Assembly (NCBI GenBank): GCA_964406945.1
Contig: CAYOTO010000010.1
Coordinates: 1-64,000, forward strand
DNA length: 64,000 nucleotides
DNA from: UBA2266 sp964406945
Lineage (GTDB): Bacteria > Planctomycetota > Phycisphaerae > Sedimentisphaerales > Anaerobacaceae
Reading direction: 5' to 3'
Shown here: positions 17,100-25,125 of the stretch, piece after piece
How positions within the stretch are numbered: the first letter of the stretch is position 1
Layout of the letters: the number at the start of each line of letters is the position of its first letter
Translations under genes and position numbers: made by a program
Notes under the pieces: model-generated
The model's database searches: none
Told to the model about the DNA's origin: nothing
Seen by the model: only the letters and a program-made list of their open reading frames with translations

Positions 17100-17151
17100 C
17101 GAACCTGCGTATGTCCCCAGGGAAACTCTATTACTTTGGAAAGGAGTTGCT

Positions 17152-17916
17152 ATGAAGAAAAGAGTTCTTATTGTAGCAGTAGCGACCGCTGTGGTCATCT
17201 CGTATGGCTCCAGTGCCTGGGCATTCGGATATATCGGACCGCCCATGAGCACCTCGAACAAGGGCCAGTTGGGCGTCAACTTCGGGTACAATTACAACAA
17301 GATGGACCTGAAGGTCGACGAAATTAAAACGCAGTTCTTCACCCTGCCTTCGACGACACTCCACAAGACCTCCAGTCAACAGTTCTTCGGCGATATCACT
17401 TACGGCTTCACGCCGAACTGGGAAGGTTTCGTCCGCCTGGGCGCCAACAACACCGGTGAAGGCGCAGGCAATCTTGCAGGCAGAACCAAGATTACCGGCG
17501 ATACCGATTTAATATGGGGACTCGGCACAAGGACAACATTTTACAAAACGCCGAAATGGTCCGTGGGCGCCGTTTTCGAGGTAGGTCGCATCGATACCGA
17601 CGGTAAACTGCGGTCGGGCGCCGCGCTCGGCAAGTATAACCTGGAAGCCTGGGAGTACATTCTGGCGGTCGGTCCGACCTATAACATCACTGACGAGTTC
17701 TCCCTCTACGGCGGCGGTTTCGTCAACTATATCGATGGCGAGGTCGACGGCCGGCTGGGCGGTCTTTCGGTAGACGCCGACGTCGAACTGGACAACTGGT
17801 TCGGCGGTTTTGTCGGCGCAGGTATGTCGATCGGCGAAAACTGGGGCCTGGCTCTGGAATACGCCATGTCCGAAGACATCCAGTCTCTGAGCATCGTCGG
17901 TTCCTACAGGCACTAA
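17152..17916 (+). CDS. outer-membrane beta-barrel protein
   Basis: A 254-residue exported protein: signal peptide MKKRVLIVAVATAV onward, with AWA cleavage near residue 24. The rest alternates short Gly/aromatic-rich strands, such as GQLGVNFGYNYNK, FFGDITYGFTPNW, GLALEYAMS, and ends in a strand with Tyr, the pattern of an 8-10 stranded porin-like barrel. Function is unknown. It is a stand-alone gene: a perfect AAGGAG six bases before the ATG, a structured leader, and a strong terminator 30 bases after the stop suggest high, independent expression. The frame remains open upstream to 17086, but the ribosome site and signal peptide fix the start at 17152. Confidence 0.85.
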   Translation: MKKRVLIVAVATAVVISYGSSAWAFGYIGPPMSTSNKGQLGVNFGYNYNKMDLKVDEIKTQFFTLPSTTLHKTSSQQFFGDITYGFTPNWEGFVRLGANNTGEGAGNLAGRTKITGDTDLIWGLGTRTTFYKTPKWSVGAVFEVGRIDTDGKLRSGAALGKYNLEAWEYILAVGPTYNITDEFSLYGGGFVNYIDGEVDGRLGGLSVDADVELDNWFGGFVGAGMSIGENWGLALEYAMSEDIQSLSIVGSYRH

Positions 17917-17947
17917 GCGATACCAAAAAAAGACGATCCGAAGCATT

Positions 17948-17985
17948 TGAAAAAGGGCCGGTCACCGATGATCGGCCCTTTTTGT
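17948..17985 (+). terminator. rho-independent terminator of the beta-barrel gene
   Basis: AAAAGGGCCG (17951-17960) pairs with CGGCCCTTTT (17973-17982), extended inward by three more pairs including one G-T around a six-base loop, followed by more T. The stem is about 13 base pairs. A-rich flanks could let it work for the opposite strand too. Confidence 0.88.
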
Positions 17986-18080
17986 TTGATTGCCCGTCGG
18001 TTGCAAACGGGATTATCGAATGAAGCAACAGCGATGTTCCCGTAAGTACCCAGCGCGTCGGCATCCGGAATAGACTGGGG

Positions 18081-19100
18081 TTAAGATGCGCGATAAACCA
18101 TGAACTTGGCGACCTGCGCCAGCAGGTCACGCTCATCGCCGCCTTTCAGATCCGAAAGCGCATCGAGCCCCCTGTTGACGTATTCTTCGGCTTTGCGCCT
18201 GGCGTAATCGACGCAGCCGGCCGAGAGCAGCAACTGCCCGACATCCCGGCTTCCGCACAACCCCCCGTCGAGCATCCGCTCGATGTCGGACCTTTCCTTT
18301 TCACCGGCCTGTCTGATATAATGAATCAGAGCAAGAGTAGGCTTTTCCATATCGAAATCACTGCCCACGCTCTTGCCCATCTTGCCCTCGTCACCCGTGA
18401 TGTCGAGTATGTCGTCGGCGATCTGAAAAGCGATGCCGCACTGAAGCCCGAACTCGGCCAGCGACTCGCATTCCTGCTTGCTTGCTCCGGAATGCAGAGC
18501 GCCCAAATAGCAGCAACTGCTCAGCAGCGAGGCGCTTTTCTCGGTGATAATATCGATGTACTCGGCCTCGTTCAGCCGCCAGTTGTGCTTTTCCGTGACC
18601 TGACGCAGCTCGCCTTCGCAAACTGTGGCGGTGGTGCCTGCTATAACCCGCGAGGTTTCGGCGTCCAGCTCGCCGGTTATCTTGAAGACCTGGCTGAGCA
18701 TGAAATCGCCCAGCAAAACCGCCGATTCGTTGTCCCAGAGCCTGTTGACCGTGGGCAGCCCGCGTCGCTTCTGGCCCTGGTCGATTACGTCGTCATGAAG
18801 CAGTGTGGCGTTGTGAATCATCTCGACTATCCCGCCGACGACTATATGCTTGTCGCTGGTAGGCCCGATCACCTCACCGGCAGCCATGACCAGACCCGGA
18901 CGCAACATCTTGCCGCTGCCCGAACAGACGTGGTCGATCAGTTGGGCGACCTTCTCGCTGCCGGAGCGACTGCGCAACTGCTCGGCTATAAACGCCCTAA
19001 CCGCATTTAATCTCTCATCGAGATGGCTGAAACCCGGAACCCCCACGCCTTCGACCCTTCCCGCCCTGTCCGCATACGACCGTGAACTCATTATTACCAT
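18081..19100 (-). CDS. trans-polyprenyl diphosphate synthase
   Basis: Extends allylic diphosphates with isopentenyl diphosphate to make long-chain prenyl carriers or a quinone tail. The 339-residue product has the first Asp-rich motif LLHDDVIDQG (101-110), the second FQIADDILD, and the GKMLRPGL motif (63-70). Small residues before the first motif favour a long-chain (octaprenyl/heptaprenyl-like) product over FPP; chain length is not proven. It is last in the minus-strand run that includes lysS, the Lol-like exporter and ilvE. IspE of the MEP pathway is also in this window, so isoprenoid supply is partly covered. Confidence 0.92.
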   Translation of the reverse strand: MVIMSSRSYADRAGRVEGVGVPGFSHLDERLNAVRAFIAEQLRSRSGSEKVAQLIDHVCSGSGKMLRPGLVMAAGEVIGPTSDKHIVVGGIVEMIHNATLLHDDVIDQGQKRRGLPTVNRLWDNESAVLLGDFMLSQVFKITGELDAETSRVIAGTTATVCEGELRQVTEKHNWRLNEAEYIDIITEKSASLLSSCCYLGALHSGASKQECESLAEFGLQCGIAFQIADDILDITGDEGKMGKSVGSDFDMEKPTLALIHYIRQAGEKERSDIERMLDGGLCGSRDVGQLLLSAGCVDYARRKAEEYVNRGLDALSDLKGGDERDLLAQVAKFMVYRAS

Positions 19101-19129
19101 CGACCTCCGCCCGGGAAGCCGAACTACTC

Positions 19130-19996
19130 CTAACTGGAACCGCCGTGGGCGTATTCGAAGAATTTCTTCCGCAAAAGAGATGTAATCGGACCGGGCTGTC
19201 CGTCCCCGATAACCCGTCCGTCGACATCCACAATCCCGATAACCTCAGCCGCGGTGCCCGTGAGAAAGAACTCATCGCAGATATACAGATCGTAGCGTGT
19301 GAGGTTCTGTTCTTTCACTTCCAGGCCCTCTTTCCTGGCCAGGCGAATCACGACGTTCCGCGTGATGCCTTCCAGGGCGCCGGCCTCGGTCGGGGGTGTG
19401 TAAATTATGCCCTTGCGAACAATGAAAATATTGTCGCCCGTCGCCTCGGCCACGTAGCCCTCATGGTTGTACATGATCGCTTCCATGACATTGCTGTCGA
19501 GCGCTTCTATCTTAGCCAGAATATTGTTGAGATAGTTCAGGCTCTTGACCTGGGGCGGCAGGGCCAGTGGGTGATTTCGAGTCGTGCTGGCGCTTATGAC
19601 CTTAAGGCCCTTTTCGTACAGTTCCTCCGGATAGAGCTGAATAGTCGCTGCGATTATGATTATGCGACTCTCTTTACACACAAACGGATTTAGCCCAAGC
19701 GTTCCAACTCCGCGGGTAACCACCAGCCGGATGTAACCATTGACGACTTCGTTGGCGGCCACCGTTTCGTTAATAGCGCCGGTCATTTGCTCCATATCCA
19801 TCCCGATTTCCAGCCGAATCGCCTTTGCCGATTCGTAAAGCCGTCGCAGATGGGCCTCCAGCTCGAAAACACGACGGTTGTAAACCCTGATGCCTTCGAA
19901 AACCCCGTCCCCGTATAATAGACCGTGATCGAACACCGAAATCTCGGCCTCGGACTCGTCCACCAGTCTGTCATCAAGCCAGATCTTTAATCCCAT
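19130..19996 (-). CDS. ilvE: branched-chain amino acid aminotransferase (class IV PLP enzyme)
   Basis: Transfers amino groups between glutamate and branched 2-oxoacids using pyridoxal phosphate. The 288-residue product shows the fold-type IV features: DHGLLYGDGVFEGIRVY near residue 23, the PLP lysine K151 in QVKSLNYLNN, and the late EFFLTGTAAEV segment. D-amino-acid transaminases and aminodeoxychorismate lyases share the fold; the GVFEGIR and LTGTAAEV motifs support IlvE. AAGGAACGG precedes the ATG. It lies between lolD-like and the prenyl synthase genes. Confidence 0.9.
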   Translation of the reverse strand: MGLKIWLDDRLVDESEAEISVFDHGLLYGDGVFEGIRVYNRRVFELEAHLRRLYESAKAIRLEIGMDMEQMTGAINETVAANEVVNGYIRLVVTRGVGTLGLNPFVCKESRIIIIAATIQLYPEELYEKGLKVISASTTRNHPLALPPQVKSLNYLNNILAKIEALDSNVMEAIMYNHEGYVAEATGDNIFIVRKGIIYTPPTEAGALEGITRNVVIRLARKEGLEVKEQNLTRYDLYICDEFFLTGTAAEVIGIVDVDGRVIGDGQPGPITSLLRKKFFEYAHGGSS

Positions 19997-20018
19997 ACAC
20001 CGTTCCTTAGCAGCCGAC

Positions 20019-20714
20019 TCAAACTGTTTTGCCGTCCGCCAGCGTTACGACCCGCTGCGCTCGACTGGCTATACGGTCGTCGTGAGTAACCATCACGATG
20101 GTCTGACCGTTCCTGTTCAAATCTTCGAGAACCTCTAGGATACCATTTCCGGTTGCAGAGTCAAGGTTTCCTGTGGGTTCATCGGCCAAAAGAAGCTCGG
20201 GCTTGTTCATCAAAGCCCGCCCGATGGCCACTCTCTGTCTTTCACCGCCGCTTAACTGATACGGTTTGTGCCGCCTGCGAGCCGAAAGTCCGAGTTTTTC
20301 CAGAAGATCGGCGGCCCTGCGTTTGGCCGGCCCCCGACGGCCAAGCCAGCCGGCAATGCTTGTCGAGGCCATGGCCGGTAAATACACGTTTTCTTCCACG
20401 TTCAGCTCGTCCAGCAAATGGTAGAACTGGAAAACGAATCCCACGGTTCTGTTGCGGAAATTGTTTAATCTCCGGCCCCCGAACCGGTGCAGATTCTTAC
20501 CGCAAAATTGAACGGTCCCCGAGTCCGGCCTGTCCAGAGCCCCCAGGATATGCAGAAGCGTGCTCTTGCCGCTGCCCGAGGCGCCGATTATGGCCACGAA
20601 TTCGCCGTTGCGGACCGAAAAATCCACGCCTTTGAGGACCTCGACTTTCGTGGCGCCCATTCGGTAGGTCTTGAACACCCCACCGGCCTTCAATATGCAA
20701 CTGTTTTCACTCAT
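20019..20714 (-). CDS. lolD: LolD-like lipoprotein-releasing ABC transporter ATP-binding protein
   Basis: ATPase of the MacB/LolD class. In 231 residues it shows Walker A GASGSGKST (44-52), the Q-loop VFQFYHLLDELNVEENV, signature LSGGERQRV, and Walker B LLLADEPTGNLD. It follows two FtsX/LolE-type permeases, so the three should form an exporter that pulls lipoproteins out of the inner membrane toward the outer membrane. The EENVYLPA segment is typical of LolD-type proteins. A MacB-like efflux role cannot be ruled out, but no MacA adaptor is present. Confidence 0.9.
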   Translation of the reverse strand: MSENSCILKAGGVFKTYRMGATKVEVLKGVDFSVRNGEFVAIIGASGSGKSTLLHILGALDRPDSGTVQFCGKNLHRFGGRRLNNFRNRTVGFVFQFYHLLDELNVEENVYLPAMASTSIAGWLGRRGPAKRRAADLLEKLGLSARRRHKPYQLSGGERQRVAIGRALMNKPELLLADEPTGNLDSATGNGILEVLEDLNRNGQTIVMVTHDDRIASRAQRVVTLADGKTV

Positions 20715-20796
20715 AACAGACTGTTTACCGCAGGTCCAATTCGTCCTGTTAATGCCTGGATTTTGATTTCAGCCGACTGTCGCACACGCTGGACGG

Positions 20797-22140
20797 CTAC
20801 ATCTGGCTGACCTTGAGGGTCTCGACCGGTCGCAGTCTCGCGGCCCGCCAACTCGGCATCAGCGCACCGAGAATACACGCACCGACAGCCGCAAACATGA
20901 TAACCGCCAGTACCTCAGGGTCAACCTTGCTCGGAATATCTCCTATCGCGTAGATCGACCGGTCCCACAACTGGAACCCGTATTGCTCCAGCAGCCAGGC
21001 TTCCAGGCGGTTCATCCGGCTGCAGAACAACCACCCGGCAGTTATGCCTATCACAGAACCTACCAGACCGACCATAGCCGCAAATCCCAGGAACAATCCC
21101 ACCACGTTCCAGTTCGAAACCCCTACGCTCTTTAGTATGCCGATGTCCTTGGTTTTATGACTGACTATCATGTAAAACACTACGAAGACGATGAATACGG
21201 CGGTAAAGCCCACCAGTACGAACAGAGCACTCATCATCGTCTGTTCCTTCTCCATCGCCGCGATATACGCCCGACGATTCTCTTTCCAGGTCTCCACGCG
21301 AACCGTCTCGAACAGGTTCGCCAGCGGTGCATCGGCCTTTGTCTGCGTATACTCGGTCCACATCGCCCGCAGCCTGTTACAGCCCTTCTGTAGACCCACT
21401 CCGGCCGCCAGTTTCACATGAATCGCATTGACTCGTTTGTCCCGCCCGCTCATGCACATCAGTTGCGCCTGCTCGAACGGCAGGTATATCATGACGCTGT
21501 CCACCCGCGCCAGGCCGCTGCGGGATACATCGCAGTACTGAAATGTCTTGGTATTTGCTATTCCGCCCCGGGCTACCACACCCCGCGCGGTCAGCGGAAA
21601 GGTCGTAACCGCAAGATCGATCCGCCGGACGTACGGCGTGAATTTGTAATCGCCTTTATTATCGCGAGTCATGGCCAAATCGATTCCCAGAACGCACCCG
21701 GCCATATTCGCATCGTACGGCGGCTCGAACAATTCTTCGAGTTCGCCGGCGTCGGTATAGTGGAGCGTATCCTCGAAACCGGTCACGGCGCTGTGCCTGA
21801 CCGGGTCTATGCCCATGATCTCGACCCCGATATTCTGGTCGAAAGCGGTCGGGCTTATAAGCCCGTAGCTGTGGACAACCGGCGAAGCCGCCGCGACGGC
21901 GTCACTCTGGCGCAGCATCTCGACGAAATCTTCATAGTAGGCGAATCCGACCAGCGATTCGCTGCTTATCACGCAGTCGCCGGCGAATTCGTAGTTTTTG
22001 GCGGTGAAATCCCGCACCAGGCCCGTCAAAACGGTCATCACCACGACAACGATGAATACGCACAGGGCGACCGCCAGCACGGCCAGGTATGTTACCCGCC
22101 GCTTAATCAGGTACCGGATTGCGAGAATCAGTTTATACAC
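20797..22140 (-). CDS. LolC/LolE-like ABC transporter permease (second)
   Basis: A 447-residue permease with one N-terminal transmembrane helix (about 14-40), a large periplasmic domain of about 250 residues, and three C-terminal helices, the FtsX/MacB_PCD-LolC layout. Motifs include MIVSHKTKDIGILKSVG before the second helix, the cytoplasmic coupling helix, and LGALMPSWRAARLRPVETL at the end. It is 21 bases after a similar permease gene, so the exporter is probably a LolC/LolE-style heterodimer with the ATPase encoded next. Confidence 0.88.
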   Translation of the reverse strand: MYKLILAIRYLIKRRVTYLAVLAVALCVFIVVVVMTVLTGLVRDFTAKNYEFAGDCVISSESLVGFAYYEDFVEMLRQSDAVAAASPVVHSYGLISPTAFDQNIGVEIMGIDPVRHSAVTGFEDTLHYTDAGELEELFEPPYDANMAGCVLGIDLAMTRDNKGDYKFTPYVRRIDLAVTTFPLTARGVVARGGIANTKTFQYCDVSRSGLARVDSVMIYLPFEQAQLMCMSGRDKRVNAIHVKLAAGVGLQKGCNRLRAMWTEYTQTKADAPLANLFETVRVETWKENRRAYIAAMEKEQTMMSALFVLVGFTAVFIVFVVFYMIVSHKTKDIGILKSVGVSNWNVVGLFLGFAAMVGLVGSVIGITAGWLFCSRMNRLEAWLLEQYGFQLWDRSIYAIGDIPSKVDPEVLAVIMFAAVGACILGALMPSWRAARLRPVETLKVSQM

Positions 22141-22161
22141 TCAGTAGCTCTCGTTTTGAGG

Positions 22162-23508
22162 CTATTCGTATTGCAGTATCTTCACCGGACGCGTCCTAAC
22201 CGCGACAATCGCCGGAATCAGCGTTCCGATCGCCGCGGCAATTACCGAAAAGGCCATGATCTGCCCCGCGGCCGGCCAGTCCACTTCGTTTGGAATCTTG
22301 CTGAACATGTAAACGCTGCTCTTCCACAGCTTTAGCCCGAACACCACTCGAATCCACTCTTCGAGTACGTTGATGTTCTTCGTTACCAGATACCCAAGGC
22401 CCGCGCCCAGAACCGATCCGATCGCGCCGACCCACGCCCCGAAACCCAGAAACAGCAGCCCGACCGTAGCATTCGTGGCCCCGCAGCTCTTAATTATCGC
22501 AATGTCTTTTCGCTTCATCCGCACGATCATGTAGAAAATACACGAAATCAGCAGGACCACCGTCGCATCGACTATCCCGAAGATGAACAACAGAACGCCC
22601 ATCTGCTTGCGGAGTTCCCCGGCGTATTCCTTCTGCATCTCGCGGGCCGTCTCGACTTCGTCCAGACCCACAGAGTACGTTCCCCAGCCCAGTTCGTCTT
22701 CTACGAAAGTCTTCCACATTCCCCGAATGGCGGCAACCGCCGTTTGCTCGTCCAGGCCGGGACGAATCTTGACCTGTATCTGGTCGGCGACCGGGCCGGG
22801 CTCGTCGGGATACAGGGCCTCCTGCAGCGCATCCCGGGGCATGTAGATGAAACGCCTGTCCAGGTCGTAAACGCCCGTGAACATCACATCACTGATCGCG
22901 AAAGGAATGGTTCGACGGTTGAATTTGACCCCGCCCGCGGCGTCCTGCCGGCGAATAAGCGACCCGGTGGTCAGCACCACACGCTCACCGATCATCGACT
23001 TTACATAGTCCAGGTCGTATTCGTCCGTTTCTTCGTCCGGCTCGGACAAGACGGCGATGCCGACAAATCCGCCGATCGTGTCGTCGACCCCGTTAACATC
23101 GAACGTGGGCGCATCCGGCGAGTCTTTCTGACGAATAAGGGTTTCCTTGTAGCTGGTAACCTCGGCCCGCCGTGCGGGTTCAATGCCCCAGACGCTTACC
23201 GCACGTACGTTGCCCCGCCCGGGAAGGTGCAGCAGCCCCTGGCCGGAGAGAATTACCGTCGCCGCCTCGGCGATCTGGCTCTCTTTCAGGTCTTCGATGA
23301 ACTTGTCGTATTTGCCGAACCTCATCGGGGCCGAAATCACCACATCCCCGATGATCTCGACCGCACTGCCCTCGAATGCGCGGATAAACCCCGTAAAAAG
23401 ACTCGCTACGACTATCAGAAGTGCGACCGAAACCGCGACCGTGGCCACGCTGAGCAGCACAATCCTCTTTTTGCGCAGGTATCTAAGCCACAGAAATAGC
23501 TTCAGCAT
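22162..23508 (-). CDS. LolC/LolE-like ABC transporter permease (first)
   Basis: A 448-residue permease with the same layout as its neighbour: a helix near 17-40, a periplasmic domain, and three helices after about 300. It carries MIVRMKRKDIAIIKSCGA before helix two and TLIPAIVAVRTRPVKIL near the end. The two permeases are clearly related but diverged, consistent with an old duplication and a two-subunit membrane part. It directly follows lysS, an arrangement also found in other Gram-negative genomes for lol genes (known from general genome layout). Confidence 0.88.
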   Translation of the reverse strand: MLKLFLWLRYLRKKRIVLLSVATVAVSVALLIVVASLFTGFIRAFEGSAVEIIGDVVISAPMRFGKYDKFIEDLKESQIAEAATVILSGQGLLHLPGRGNVRAVSVWGIEPARRAEVTSYKETLIRQKDSPDAPTFDVNGVDDTIGGFVGIAVLSEPDEETDEYDLDYVKSMIGERVVLTTGSLIRRQDAAGGVKFNRRTIPFAISDVMFTGVYDLDRRFIYMPRDALQEALYPDEPGPVADQIQVKIRPGLDEQTAVAAIRGMWKTFVEDELGWGTYSVGLDEVETAREMQKEYAGELRKQMGVLLFIFGIVDATVVLLISCIFYMIVRMKRKDIAIIKSCGATNATVGLLFLGFGAWVGAIGSVLGAGLGYLVTKNINVLEEWIRVVFGLKLWKSSVYMFSKIPNEVDWPAAGQIMAFSVIAAAIGTLIPAIVAVRTRPVKILQYE

Positions 23509-23554
23509 CTCATATCCGCATCAATTCCAGGTGCGCCCCAGCCGGCCCAAATAC

Positions 23555-25024
23555 TCAAGATTTCGGCTTCAGAAGTGGAAACAGCACCGCATCGCGAATG
23601 CTCGTGGCGCCCGTGAGCACCATCACCAGCCTGTCAATGCCGATTCCGAGCCCTCCCGCAGGCGGCATCCCGTATTTCAAGGCCGTAACAAAATCGGTAT
23701 CCATCGTCGCCATTGTATCTTCCTGTCCGCGAAGCTGAATCTTAAAATTCTCCTCCTGCACCGCAGGATCGTTCAGCTCCGTGTAAGCATTCGCAAGTTC
23801 CATCTTCGCGATAAACAGCTCGAATCGCTCGGCGTATCGCGGGTCGTCCTTTTTGCGCTTGGTCAGCGGACAAAGCGGCGCCGGGTAGTCGATTACGAAC
23901 GTGGGATTTACGAGTTTATCTTCGACGGTGGCCTCGAAAACCTCGTTTACGACCACGATGTCGTCCATATCCTTCTCGGGCAGGCCCAGCGTCGCGGCCC
24001 TGGTCCGAACCGCGTCGATATCTTCGATGTCGCAGCCGGCGTACTCTTTGAGCAGTTCTGCGTAACTCGCCCGCCGCCACGGCCCACTGAAATCCACTTC
24101 CATGGAGCTGAATTCGACCGTCTTGCCCTGGCAGTAACGCTCGACAAGCGAGGCAATCAATTCCTCGGTCAGATCCATCATCACATTGTAGTCGCCGTAC
24201 GCCTGGTAAAGCTCCAGCATCGTAAACTCGGGGTTGTGCTGTCTGCTGAGCCCCTCGTTGCGGAAATTCCGGTTAATCTCGAACACCCGCTCCATGCCGC
24301 CGACCAGCAGCCTTTTGAGGAACAACTCCGGGGCGATTCGCAGGAACAGATCCATATCGAGGCTGTTATGGTGCGTGATGAACGGCTTTGCGGCCGCCCC
24401 GCCGGCGATTGCCTGCATCATCGGCGTCTCGACCTCGACAAAACCCTTGTCCTCGAGCATTGCCCGGATCGACGACAGTATCGCACTTCGCGTCTTGAAC
24501 CGCTCCATAACCTCCGGATTGGCCCAGAGATCGACGTATCTCTGTCTGTACCGCTGGTCGACGTCCGACAAACCGTGGAATTTCTCCGGAGGCTGCGACA
24601 GACATTTGCTCAGCACGGTCAGCCCGCCTTCTTCGGCCCAGATCGTGAGTTCGCCCGTTCGCGTAAGCCCCAATTGACCCGAAACGCCAATTATATCGCC
24701 CAGGTCCAGCAGCTTCGCAAGCTGCCAGCCGCCGGGCCCTTCGCCGAGCATCTTTTTGCTCAGACCGACCTGAATAGTACCGGTCCAGTCGCGAATTGTG
24801 ATAAATATCAGCTTGCCGATGTCTCGCAGAAGTATGATCCGACCGGCGCACCTGGCGTGCTGGTCTTCCTCGCCTTGCTTGAAACGGGCCCTGATATCGG
24901 CCGCCGATTCGGCGTCTTCGTACCGGCCTCCGTACGGGTCGAGTCCCAACTCGGAGATCCGGCTGAGCTTCTGAAGCCGCTGCTGTTCGAATTTGTCCTC
25001 TTCGTTTATTTCCGCCAATTCCAT
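23555..25024 (-). CDS. lysS: lysyl-tRNA synthetase, class II
   Basis: Charges tRNA-Lys in the cytoplasm. The 489-residue protein has an N-terminal OB-fold tRNA-binding domain and class II motifs: motif 1 near FVEVETPMMQ, motif 2 RVFEINRNFRNEG, and motif 3 GLGIGIDRLVM. The PPAGGLGIGIDRL context is specific to LysS. I use the ATG at 25024 (MELAEINEED); the frame is open ten codons further. It begins a block of lolCDE-like genes, ilvE and a prenyl synthase on the same strand. Confidence 0.96.
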   Translation of the reverse strand: MELAEINEEDKFEQQRLQKLSRISELGLDPYGGRYEDAESAADIRARFKQGEEDQHARCAGRIILLRDIGKLIFITIRDWTGTIQVGLSKKMLGEGPGGWQLAKLLDLGDIIGVSGQLGLTRTGELTIWAEEGGLTVLSKCLSQPPEKFHGLSDVDQRYRQRYVDLWANPEVMERFKTRSAILSSIRAMLEDKGFVEVETPMMQAIAGGAAAKPFITHHNSLDMDLFLRIAPELFLKRLLVGGMERVFEINRNFRNEGLSRQHNPEFTMLELYQAYGDYNVMMDLTEELIASLVERYCQGKTVEFSSMEVDFSGPWRRASYAELLKEYAGCDIEDIDAVRTRAATLGLPEKDMDDIVVVNEVFEATVEDKLVNPTFVIDYPAPLCPLTKRKKDDPRYAERFELFIAKMELANAYTELNDPAVQEENFKIQLRGQEDTMATMDTDFVTALKYGMPPAGGLGIGIDRLVMVLTGATSIRDAVLFPLLKPKS

Positions 25025-25125
25025 AGCCTCGTAAATCTGGACCGCCCGCCGCACGCTGAATTACCGCCTGCGACGGGCAAAAAAGTCCTCGGATTTATCT
25101 CTGATTTCGGTACTTAAGATCGGAC

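Larger units (their letters stand above)
16861..17151. other. divergent intergenic region upstream of the outer-membrane protein gene
   Basis: Beyond the rarA promoter this region holds no gene. It contains the leader of the gene at 17152 with two hairpins (17038-17060 and 17085-17099). Two sequences near 16968-16984 resemble DnaA boxes imperfectly. I found no clean -35/-10 pair for the downstream gene; TTGAAA and TATCGC, 16 bases apart near 17015-17041, are a weak candidate. Confidence 0.4.
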
